From an uncultured Eubacteriales bacterium (GTDB lineage Bacteria; Bacillota; Clostridia; Oscillospirales; Oscillospiraceae), in NCBI GenBank assembly GCA_900547405.1, contig URGL01000058.1, positions 1 through 16,305 of the forward strand: a stretch of 16,305 bases of DNA. Direction: 5' to 3'. Below the pieces are notes generated by a model that had not been told where the DNA came from, made no database searches, and was given only the letters and a program-made list of their open reading frames with translations. Position numbers and translations under genes: made by a program. Every line of letters begins with the position of its first letter. Position 1 is the first letter of the stretch. Below, one piece after another: positions 6,288 through 12,267 of the stretch.

Positions 6288-7970
6288 ATGTATTTGGATG
6301 AATACAAACACTGGTCTCAGGCCCAGCTGGAGGACCCGGCACTGACCAAGGAGCTGGCCCAGATTGCCGGAGACGATGACCAGATCAAAGAGCGATTCGC
6401 CGTGGCATTGAAGTTCGGCACCGCCGGTCTGCGGGGCGTTTTGGGTGCCGGCACCAACCGGATGAACATCTACGTAGTCCGGCAGGCCACCCAGGGTCTC
6501 GCCAACTGGGTAAAGACCCAGGGCGGCAATCAGCTGGTAGCCATCTCCTACGACAGCCGGATCAATTCTGACGTATTTGCCAAGGAGGCCGCCAAAGTTC
6601 TGGCCGCCAATGGCATAAAGGTCCGCATCTATGACGCTCTCATGCCTGTGCCGGCTCTGAGCTTTGCCACCCGATACTATGGGGCCAACGCCGGTATCAT
6701 GATCACCGCCTCCCACAACCCCGCCAAGTACAACGGCTACAAGGCTTATGGCCCCGATGGCTGCCAGATGACCGACGATGCCGCCGCGGTAGTCTACGCC
6801 GAGATCCAGAAAACCGATGTACTCGCCGGTGCCAAGCTGGTCTCCTTTGAGGAGGGTCTTGCTTCCGGCATGATCCAGTACGTAGAAGATGCCTGCAAGG
6901 AGGCGCTGTACGATGCCATCAAGGCCAGGTCCGTCCGTCCCGGCCTGTGTAAAACCGCCGGTCTGAAGCTGGTTTACTCCCCCCTGAACGGCTCCGGTCT
7001 GGTACCCGTGACCCGTGTCCTCCGCGACATCGGCATCACCGACATCACCATTGTTCCCGAGCAGCAGTACCCCGATGGCAACTTCCCCACCTGCCCCTAC
7101 CCCAATCCCGAGATTTTTGAAGCCCTGCGCCTGGGTCTGGAGCTGGCCAAGAAGTCCGGCGCGGACCTGATGCTGGCCACCGACCCCGATGCGGACCGGG
7201 TGGGCATCGCCATCAAGTGCCCCGACGGCTCCTACGAGCTGGTCTCCGGCAACGAGGTTGGCGTGTTGCTGCTGGACTACATCTGCCAGGGCCGGATTGA
7301 AAACGGCACCATGCCCAAGAACCCGGTAGCCGTCAAGTCCATCGTCTCCACCCCTCTGGCCGACGCCGTTGCCAAGAGCTACGGTGTGGAGATGCGCAAT
7401 GTACTGACAGGCTTTAAATGGATCGGCGACCAGATTGCCCGTCTGGAAAAGGCAGGCGAAGTGGACCGCTTTATCTTCGGCTTTGAGGAAAGCTACGGCT
7501 ACCTGGCCGGACCCTACGTCCGGGATAAGGACGCCATCATCGGCTCTATGCTGATCTGCGAAATGGCCGCCTACTACCGTTCCATCGGCTCCTCCATCAA
7601 GGAGCGGCTGGAAGCCATCTATGCCAAGTTCGGCCGTTACCTGAACAAGGTGGACTCCTTTGAGTTCCCCGGCCTCTCCGGCATGGACAAGATGGCCGCC
7701 ATTATGGACTCCCTGCGGAAGGATCCCCCTGCAGAAATCGGCGGCTACAAGGTAACCAAGGTCACCGACTACGAAAAGAGCGAAGAGACGGGCCTGCCCG
7801 CCGCCAACGTGCTGATTTATGCCCTAGACGGCGGCGCCACCGTGGTGGTCCGTCCCTCCGGCACCGAGCCCAAGATCAAGACCTACTTCACCACCCTGGG
7901 TAAGGACCTGGCAGAGGCCCAGACCCAGAAGGACAAGCTGGCAGAAGCGCTGAAGCCGATTTTGGCGTAA
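6288..7970 (+). CDS. Phospho-sugar mutase (phosphoglucomutase/phosphomannomutase family)
   Basis: Interconverts hexose 1- and 6-phosphates, linking glycolysis to glycogen, cell-wall and nucleotide-sugar synthesis. The 560-residue cytosolic alpha-D-phosphohexomutase carries all four functional loops: TASHNP with the phosphoserine S142; the Mg2+ loop DPDADR (299-304); the sugar-specificity loop GFEESYG (398-404); and the phosphate-binding loop RPSGTEPK (522-529). GTAGLRG near residue 45 is also typical. Length fits the long PgcA-like bacterial enzymes. ATG 6288 is chosen because AGGTGA lies 5 nt upstream; a GTG at 6279, three codons earlier, is possible but less well spaced. The gene is monocistronic, between its own promoter and the terminator at 7984. 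GFEES is compatible with glucose or mannose phosphates, so I leave the symbol open. Confidence 0.96.
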   Translation: MYLDEYKHWSQAQLEDPALTKELAQIAGDDDQIKERFAVALKFGTAGLRGVLGAGTNRMNIYVVRQATQGLANWVKTQGGNQLVAISYDSRINSDVFAKEAAKVLAANGIKVRIYDALMPVPALSFATRYYGANAGIMITASHNPAKYNGYKAYGPDGCQMTDDAAAVVYAEIQKTDVLAGAKLVSFEEGLASGMIQYVEDACKEALYDAIKARSVRPGLCKTAGLKLVYSPLNGSGLVPVTRVLRDIGITDITIVPEQQYPDGNFPTCPYPNPEIFEALRLGLELAKKSGADLMLATDPDADRVGIAIKCPDGSYELVSGNEVGVLLLDYICQGRIENGTMPKNPVAVKSIVSTPLADAVAKSYGVEMRNVLTGFKWIGDQIARLEKAGEVDRFIFGFEESYGYLAGPYVRDKDAIIGSMLICEMAAYYRSIGSSIKERLEAIYAKFGRYLNKVDSFEFPGLSGMDKMAAIMDSLRKDPPAEIGGYKVTKVTDYEKSEETGLPAANVLIYALDGGATVVVRPSGTEPKIKTYFTTLGKDLAEAQTQKDKLAEALKPILA

Positions 7971-7983
7971 GATGATAGTATCA

Positions 7984-8007
7984 CGCCCCCGGATTGCTCC
8001 GGGGGCG
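7984..8007 (+). terminator. Hairpin terminator of the phosphoglucomutase gene
   Basis: A 10-bp perfect stem CGCCCCCGGA (7984-7993) / TCCGGGGGCG (7998-8007) with a TTGC loop, 13 bp after the stop codon. The tail TTGTTGCG is only moderately T-rich, but the stem is very stable. Confidence 0.85.
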
Positions 8008-8059
8008 TTGTTGCGTATTGGGGGATAAATAAGGATTTGGCGAAGCCGAAGTCGAGCAG

Positions 8060-8126
8060 CCCCCGCCGGAGGAAGCCTTCCCCTACGGGGAAGGTGGCAG
8101 GGCCATAGGCCCTGACGGATGAGGGG
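8060..8126 (+). repeat. Double-hairpin repeat unit, copy 1
   Basis: Begins CCCCCGCCGGAGG. Hairpin CCTTCCCC-tac-GGGGAAGG (8076-8094) is followed by hairpin CAGGGCC-ata-GGCCCTG (8098-8114) and the tail ACGGATGAGGGG. It matches the inverted copy at 8286-8353, with the second hairpin differing in sequence but not in pairing. Confidence 0.85.
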
Positions 8127-8184
8127 TGCCCAACTACAGAAATCAAACGAGCTCCGATGAGCATTTTCAATTGCAGGCGGTACA

Positions 8185-8233
8185 AAGGCTCCCTTGCGTA
8201 AAGGGAGCTGTCAGCCGTAGGCTGACTGAGGGA
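8185..8233 (+). repeat. Related double-hairpin repeat unit, second subtype
   Basis: Hairpin GCTCCCTT-gcgta-AAGGGAGC (8188-8208) is followed by hairpin TCAGCC-gta-GGCTGA (8211-8225) and the tail CTGAGGGAT. It has the same layout as the flanking copies but a different first-stem sequence, so it looks like a second subfamily sitting between the two inverted copies. Confidence 0.75.
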
Positions 8234-8285
8234 TCGACCAAGCACCTCCCATTCATCTTGGCCCGGTTCTTTGGGAGGGCTGATT

Positions 8286-8353
8286 CCCCCTCATCCGTCC
8301 CGGGCTGCGCCCGGTCCACCTTCCCCGTGGGGGAAGGCGACCTCCGGCGGGGG
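8286..8353 (-). repeat. Double-hairpin repeat unit, copy 2 (inverted)
   Basis: Read on the minus strand it has the same leading CCCCCGCCGGAGG, the hairpin CCTTCCCC/GGGGAAGG around a short loop, a second GC-rich hairpin (CCGGGC/GCCCGG) and the tail ACGGATGAGGGG. It faces copy 1, so the two could pair into one long cruciform or RNA hairpin. Confidence 0.85.
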
Positions 8354-8394
8354 TTCTCCGTAAATTCTCATTTATCCGCGCAATATTTTCGCCC

Positions 8395-8423
8395 TTGACA
8401 AGTTGGTCGATTCGTGATAGACT
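8395..8423 (+). promoter_or_regulatory. Promoter of the BlaI/M56 operon
   Basis: TTGACA (8395-8400), a 17-bp spacer and TAGACT (8418-8423). The weak -10 and the overlap with candidate operator 1 (8405-8423) fit a repressible promoter. The ribosome site AAAGGA (8457-8462) precedes the ATG at 8474. Confidence 0.75.
8405..8423 (+). promoter_or_regulatory. Candidate BlaI-family operator 1
   Basis: A 19-bp imperfect palindrome, GGTCGAT-N5-ATAGACT, covering the spacer and -10 of the promoter. The same pattern recurs exactly 26 bp downstream. It is unlike the classical TACA/TGTA-core bla operator, so recognition by the neighbouring repressor is inferred from position and repetition. Confidence 0.7.
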
Positions 8424-8430
8424 TCAAGTA

Positions 8431-8449
8431 GGTCGATTAGCTATAGACC
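8431..8449 (+). promoter_or_regulatory. Candidate BlaI-family operator 2
   Basis: GGTCGAT-N5-ATAGACC, the better palindrome of the two; with its flanking bases the AGGTC/GACCT ends pair over 21 bp (8430-8450). It covers the expected transcription start. Together with operator 1 it would hold two repressor dimers about 2.5 helical turns apart. Confidence 0.72.
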
Positions 8450-8473
8450 TTTCATGAAAGGATGGTGTAACCA

Positions 8474-8839
8474 ATGGATGAACTGAAACTCGGTGTGGTC
8501 GAAACAAAATTTGCAGAACTGGTATGGGCCAACGCCCCTATTTCCTCCGGGGAGCTGGTGAAGCTCTGCGCCAAGGAGCTGGAGTGGAAAAAATCCACCA
8601 CCTATACAGTGCTGAAAAAGCTCTGCGAAAAAGGATTATTTGAAAACGACGGTGGAACGGTGGTAGTCCGGATGGACCGGCAGCAGTATCTGAGTGCCCA
8701 GAGCCGACAGTTTGTGGACGATTCCTTTTCCGGCTCCCTGCCCGCTTTCCTGGCGGCTTTCGCCCAGGGTGGGCAGTTGAGCGAACAGGACATCTCCGAA
8801 ATGCGCCGGCTGATCGAGGACTACGGAAAGGAGGGGTGA
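8474..8839 (+). CDS. BlaI/MecI/CopY-family transcriptional repressor
   Basis: A 121-residue winged-helix repressor expected to bind DNA as a dimer and to be inactivated by proteolysis triggered by the M56 partner encoded next. The N-terminal half has the family pattern: LGVVETKFAELVWA, SSGELVKLC, and the recognition helix region STTYTVLKKLCEKGLF (about 38-54), followed by the wing (VVVRMDRQQYL). The C-terminal dimerisation helices end with QDISEMRRLIEDY, typical of the family. The stop (TGA, 8837-8839) is 2 bp before the ATG of the M56 gene, so the two are co-translated. Two matching palindromes at its own promoter suggest autorepression. Close to BlaI in length and layout, but the regulated resistance or wall gene, if any, is not in the window. 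Confidence 0.93.
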   Translation: MDELKLGVVETKFAELVWANAPISSGELVKLCAKELEWKKSTTYTVLKKLCEKGLFENDGGTVVVRMDRQQYLSAQSRQFVDDSFSGSLPAFLAAFAQGGQLSEQDISEMRRLIEDYGKEG

Positions 8840-8841
8840 CC

Positions 8842-10953
8842 ATGAGCCGGGTCTTTCTGCATCTGCTCAATCAAAGTCTGACGGCCAGTGTGCTGATTCT
8901 GGCAGTGATTGGGCTGCGGTTTCTGTTCCGGAAGCTCCCCAAGAGCCCCCAGTGCCTCCTCTGGGCCTTGGTCGCTCTGCGGCTGGCGGTGCCATTCTCT
9001 CTGGAAAGCGCCTGGAGCCTGATCCCCAAGGCGGAACCCATTCCGGCGGAGGTGGTTTTCGCCGCCCCGGCACCGGAGAGGGAAAGGGTCTTCCAGCCTG
9101 GGGAAGTAACTCCTGCTGTGGAGGAAACGCCTGTCACCCCAACCGCTCCCACGGTTGACTACTGGCAAATCGCCTCCATTGTCTGGCTGGCCGGTGTTGC
9201 CGGACTGCTGGCGGCGGGGCTTCTGTCCTATTTCCGACTGAAACAGAAACTCCGGGTATCCCTGCGGCTAAGAGACAATATCTATCTCTGTGACGGTATT
9301 TCCGGCCCCTTTGTGCTGGGCCTTGTGAGGCCCAAAATATACATCCCTTCCCAGCTGGATGCCCTTAGTCAGAGCTTTGTTCTGGCCCATGAGCAGGCCC
9401 ATTTGAAGCACAAGGACCCCTGGTGGAAGCTGATTGGCTATCTTCTCGTCTGCGTCTATTGGTTCCAGCCCATGGTGTGGCTTGCCTGGTGGCTCTTCTG
9501 CCGGGACCTGGAAATGGGCTGCGACGAGCGGGCGGTGAAGGACATGACCGCCATCCAGCGGAAAACCTACGCCTGCGTGCTGCTGCAATGCGCCGCCCCC
9601 AAGCAGTATCGATTCCCGTGCCCCGTAGCTTTCAGCCAGAACAGCGTAAAAAGCCGGATCAAGAATGTACTGACCAATAAGAAGACCAAGCTATGGCTCC
9701 TGGGTGGAGCGGCGGTGCTGGCGGTGGTGGTGTGCTCGCTGTTTGTGACCACCAGGAAGACCGTTTCCCAGCTCCAGGAAGTGAACCAATACCTTCCGGA
9801 GGGTTACTTCCTTTTCAGCGATAATCCCTATGCGGCAGCTTTGATCCAAGAGGACACGTCCGATCAGGTTGGCGGTATTCAGGGTACCCTGTTAAACGGA
9901 AACACCTCCGCCAATCCTCAGGCAGCGTTCGATATGCTGGGATACAATATGAGCACCGCCGAATGGGTGGGCGGCGACACAGAGTGGACTATCCGGGAGA
10001 AAAACGGAAATCTGTGTTATCATTCTCTGTATTATCTTTCTGATTCGGTGTATGACATCTGGTTTACAGAGGAATTTTATAGTCAGGATGACAGCAATAT
10101 GGTTGCGATGCTCAAGGAGTCCCTGCAAGCCTATATCCAGGGGGACAATTCACTTGACCTGAACCAACGTCCTTTTGACCGGCGGTCCAGTGCCCGGGGA
10201 GCGGTGGTCTATGACCTGTCCACCGGAAAGACGCTCTACGCCAAGAACTACTGGGGAGAAACTTCCCCCGGAGGATGGTGCCGGGTGGCCTTCGCCGCGG
10301 CAATTCTGGCCCAGAACCCGGACCTGGAGACTGTTTTCCCCATCCCTAGCTGGAAGGAGGTTTCCTTCTCTGACAGTGTCCACTTAGAGGACTATCAAAA
10401 CTTTACTCTGCGTGACCATTTGTACAGCTTCCTGCTGGGTTCCACGATTCCATCCTCGGATGTTTCCTCCTGGGTCCTGACACATAATTTAGCCAAGGAT
10501 GAAGAAGAGGCTGCGGCAATGATGCGCCAGTGGCTGGAATCCATCGGATGTACGCACACGTATTTTGACAATGTTTCCGCTTGCTACTCCGACGACGCCC
10601 ACACCACCGTGGAAGACATCGTAACCATGCTGAAAGCGGCCCTGGAAAACGAGACCTTCCGGGAAATCTGGTCCACAGCAACCTATCAGCTCCCCGGACA
10701 GGAGCTCCCGCTGTACAGTCGGAATTATCTGATGCCGGGCAACCTAGTAAAGCCGGAATTTGTGGATTCCCGGGTCACCGGCGGCATCGGCTATATGATC
10801 GGCTTTGCGGACCTGGCCGTAACCGCCGGACGGAATGGCCGCTACCTCTGCATCATCCAAAACGCGGACCGGGTGTTCCAGGAAAACGGCTGGACCGTGG
10901 ATTACTGGGGCAGCCTGGAAGAAATGAAGCTGCTGATGGATATGGAGCTGTAA
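8842..10953 (+). CDS. M56 (BlaR1-type) membrane metalloprotease fused to a degenerate S11 D,D-peptidase-like sensor
   Basis: A 703-residue membrane signal transducer. Residues 1-304 carry about five hydrophobic segments and the M56 zinc site: HEQAH (183-187) and the third ligand E229 in CDERAV. A final membrane helix is at about 284-304. A roughly 145-residue unrecognised stretch follows. From about 452 to the end the protein follows D-alanyl-D-alanine carboxypeptidases (S11): RGAVVYDLSTGKTLY, TLRDHLY, then TFREIWSTATYQLP and VDSRVTGG. All three catalytic motifs are altered: SxxK is G478-W-C-R481, SxN is S538-S-D540, KTG is V645-T-G647. Classical BlaR1 instead has a class-D-like acylated domain. 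It probably activates the upstream repressor's cleavage on sensing wall fragments or an antibiotic non-covalently. ATG 8842 is preferred over GTG 8836 by spacing to GGAGGGG. Confidence 0.9.
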   Translation: MSRVFLHLLNQSLTASVLILAVIGLRFLFRKLPKSPQCLLWALVALRLAVPFSLESAWSLIPKAEPIPAEVVFAAPAPERERVFQPGEVTPAVEETPVTPTAPTVDYWQIASIVWLAGVAGLLAAGLLSYFRLKQKLRVSLRLRDNIYLCDGISGPFVLGLVRPKIYIPSQLDALSQSFVLAHEQAHLKHKDPWWKLIGYLLVCVYWFQPMVWLAWWLFCRDLEMGCDERAVKDMTAIQRKTYACVLLQCAAPKQYRFPCPVAFSQNSVKSRIKNVLTNKKTKLWLLGGAAVLAVVVCSLFVTTRKTVSQLQEVNQYLPEGYFLFSDNPYAAALIQEDTSDQVGGIQGTLLNGNTSANPQAAFDMLGYNMSTAEWVGGDTEWTIREKNGNLCYHSLYYLSDSVYDIWFTEEFYSQDDSNMVAMLKESLQAYIQGDNSLDLNQRPFDRRSSARGAVVYDLSTGKTLYAKNYWGETSPGGWCRVAFAAAILAQNPDLETVFPIPSWKEVSFSDSVHLEDYQNFTLRDHLYSFLLGSTIPSSDVSSWVLTHNLAKDEEEAAAMMRQWLESIGCTHTYFDNVSACYSDDAHTTVEDIVTMLKAALENETFREIWSTATYQLPGQELPLYSRNYLMPGNLVKPEFVDSRVTGGIGYMIGFADLAVTAGRNGRYLCIIQNADRVFQENGWTVDYWGSLEEMKLLMDMEL

Positions 10954-10956
10954 CAA

Positions 10957-10995
10957 AATCCCCCGGATCTTCAAACTCTGAAAATCCGGGGGATT
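10957..10995. terminator. Hairpin between convergent genes, partly built from a REP-like repeat
   Basis: A 12-bp perfect stem, 10957-10968 with 10984-10995 (AATCCCCCGGAT / ATCCGGGGGATT), 3 bp after the M56 stop codon. On the minus strand it is followed by TTTTGTTA, so it can end the S41 protease transcript; on the plus strand no T-run follows. Its right arm is the end of the repeat at 10988-11029. Confidence 0.75.
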
Positions 10996-11029
10996 GCCAC
11001 ACCAGTCTGCGAACTGGTTCCCAATGACA
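10988..11029 (-). repeat. Solo copy of the REP-like hairpin repeat
   Basis: On the minus strand it starts TGTCATTGGGAACCAGT, has the inner stem CCAGT/ACTGG and ends GTGTGGCAATCCCC. This is the same unit as in the inverted pair at 6074-6165. It fills most of the gap between the two convergent genes and contributes one arm of the adjoining hairpin. Confidence 0.85.
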
Positions 11030-11038
11030 TTTGCGGTT

Positions 11039-12199
11039 TTACGGCGTCACCACATTTTCCATCAGCAGCTCCACCGCCGCCTGGAGCTGGGCGTCATCTT
11101 CCTGGGCCAGGGTCCCATAGTAAAGAGCGGCATAGTCCTCGTCGGAAAGGTCCACCTCCACATCCGGGGTCAGACCTATCCCCTCCAGGTTTTCACCTTT
11201 GGAGGTGAAGTAGCGGCCTACGGACAAATCTACGGCAGAGCCATCCTCCAGCTGGAAGAGGTTCTGGTAGTAGCCCTTGCCTACGGTGTTGGTGCCGATG
11301 GTGGTGGCTACGCCGTACTCGTGGAGAACTGCGGCGAAGAGCTCGGCAGCTGAGTAGGAATCCTCGTTGATGAGCACTGCCATGGGGACGTTCAGGTGGC
11401 TTTCATCGGAGGTGAATACCTCTTCTTTGCCGTCCTTATCTACGTTGCTCAGGAGTGTGCCTTCCGGCAGAAGATGATCCAGGATCTTGATGAGCTCATC
11501 CTCGTAGCCGCCGCCGTTGAAGCGGACATCGAAAATCAGCTGGTCAGCCCCCTGGTCCATAAGCTCCTTCACGGCAGCGATGGTCTCGTCGGCACTGCGG
11601 GCCACAAAATTCTTGATCTTCACATAGCCAATAGTGCCATTGATCAGATTGCTTTCCGTGACCTCCGTATCCACTTGGTTCCGGGTGATATAGAGGGTCA
11701 CTGCCTCCCCCTGACGCATAACGGTAATGGACACCTGGGTACCTGCTTCTCCCTTGATGCGGTCTGTCAGGTCGGACATGGTGAGCTCTTCCACGCTCTC
11801 CCCGTCCACCTGAACGATCACATCCTCCGGCTCCATGCCGGCCTGCTCCGCGGGGCCGCCCTTCACCACGGACTGGACCACAAAGCCGCCGGTCTCGGGG
11901 TTTGAAATGCTGGCACCGATGCCCACGTAGCTGTTGTTCATGGAGTCCTCCAAGGCGCCGTATTCGCTGGCGGGCACATAGTAGCTCCACCGGTCCCCAA
12001 TGGCATTCACCATGGCATCGGCGGCAGCATCCTCGATGGCGGTCTGGTCCACTTCCCCAGGGAAGCGCTCCAAAATCAGATTTTCCAGAGTGATGAGCTT
12101 AGAGGAGGGGATCTGGTTGGAGACCAGCCCCACGGTCATGGCGCAGCTCAGGGCGGCCACGGCGATATAGGACAGAGCAATCAGGATCTTCTTTTTCAT
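11039..12199 (-). CDS. S41-family C-terminal processing peptidase with PDZ domain
   Basis: A 386-residue membrane-anchored serine protease acting outside the cytoplasmic membrane. It has one N-terminal hydrophobic anchor (about 5-27). A PDZ domain covers about 90-173 (YVGIGASIS, GGPAEQAGMEPEDVIVQVDG). The S41 catalytic core follows: LIFDVRFNGGG (221-231), catalytic S283 in SYSAAE and catalytic K308 in GKGYYQ. The Ser/Lys dyad is complete. Start 12199 is supported by AGAAGGAG about 8 nt upstream; an ATG six codons earlier lies ahead of that site. It is the last gene of the ftsE-ftsX-M23 cluster, so it may process or turn over the neighbouring hydrolase or other wall proteins. A 12-bp hairpin separates it from the M23 gene. 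Family certain, substrate inferred. Confidence 0.95.
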   Translation of the reverse strand: MKKKILIALSYIAVAALSCAMTVGLVSNQIPSSKLITLENLILERFPGEVDQTAIEDAAADAMVNAIGDRWSYYVPASEYGALEDSMNNSYVGIGASISNPETGGFVVQSVVKGGPAEQAGMEPEDVIVQVDGESVEELTMSDLTDRIKGEAGTQVSITVMRQGEAVTLYITRNQVDTEVTESNLINGTIGYVKIKNFVARSADETIAAVKELMDQGADQLIFDVRFNGGGYEDELIKILDHLLPEGTLLSNVDKDGKEEVFTSDESHLNVPMAVLINEDSYSAAELFAAVLHEYGVATTIGTNTVGKGYYQNLFQLEDGSAVDLSVGRYFTSKGENLEGIGLTPDVEVDLSDEDYAALYYGTLAQEDDAQLQAAVELLMENVVTP

Positions 12200-12231
12200 A
12201 TCTTTCTCCTTCTGCATTGGGATAGTTCTAT

Positions 12232-12261
12232 GGGGCCGTTTTCGGTTTGGAAAACGGCCCC
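12232..12261 (-). other. Intra-operon RNA hairpin between M23 and S41 genes
   Basis: A 12-bp perfect stem GGGGCCGTTTTC (12232-12243) / GAAAACGGCCCC (12250-12261) with a 6-base loop, 6 bp beyond the M23 stop. No T-run follows on the minus strand, so a strong intrinsic terminator is unlikely. It could stabilise the upstream mRNA or lower readthrough into the S41 gene. Confidence 0.65.
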
Positions 12262-12267
12262 AGGCTA

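Larger units (their letters stand above)
8023..8377. repeat. Composite intergenic repeat element with inverted ends
   Basis: This gap of about 500 bp between the phosphoglucomutase and blaI-type genes holds no credible gene. Its outer ends form a 16-bp inverted repeat with 14 matches (8023-8038 against 8362-8377). Inside are two inverted copies of one unit (8060-8126 plus, 8286-8353 minus) and a third, related unit between them (8185-8233). Each unit is two consecutive hairpins followed by a GAxxGAGGG-type tail. No transposase is encoded. It resembles a MITE-like or repeat-cluster insertion. The AT-rich 20 bp or so between it and the promoter at 8395 is ordinary. Confidence 0.78.

Noticed and set aside
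8023..8377. CRISPR array in the repeat-rich gap
   Set aside because: Copies are inverted, of two subtypes and unequally spaced, each with two internal hairpins. There are no regular direct repeats or spacers and no cas gene.
8126..8398. Possible small gene of 90 codons between the phosphoglucomutase and blaI-type genes
   Set aside because: The frame consists of the double-hairpin repeats and runs into the promoter at 8395. No ribosome site and no protein-like composition.
8836..8841. GTG start for the M56 protease, overlapping the repressor stop
   Set aside because: The ribosome site ends immediately before it, leaving too little spacing. ATG 8842 is correctly placed and only two codons later.
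9300..10950. Classical beta-lactamase regulator BlaR1 with nearby beta-lactamase
   Set aside because: The sensor domain is S11-like with altered catalytic motifs, and no beta-lactamase or PBP2a-like gene lies in the window, so a plain BlaR1 label would mislead.
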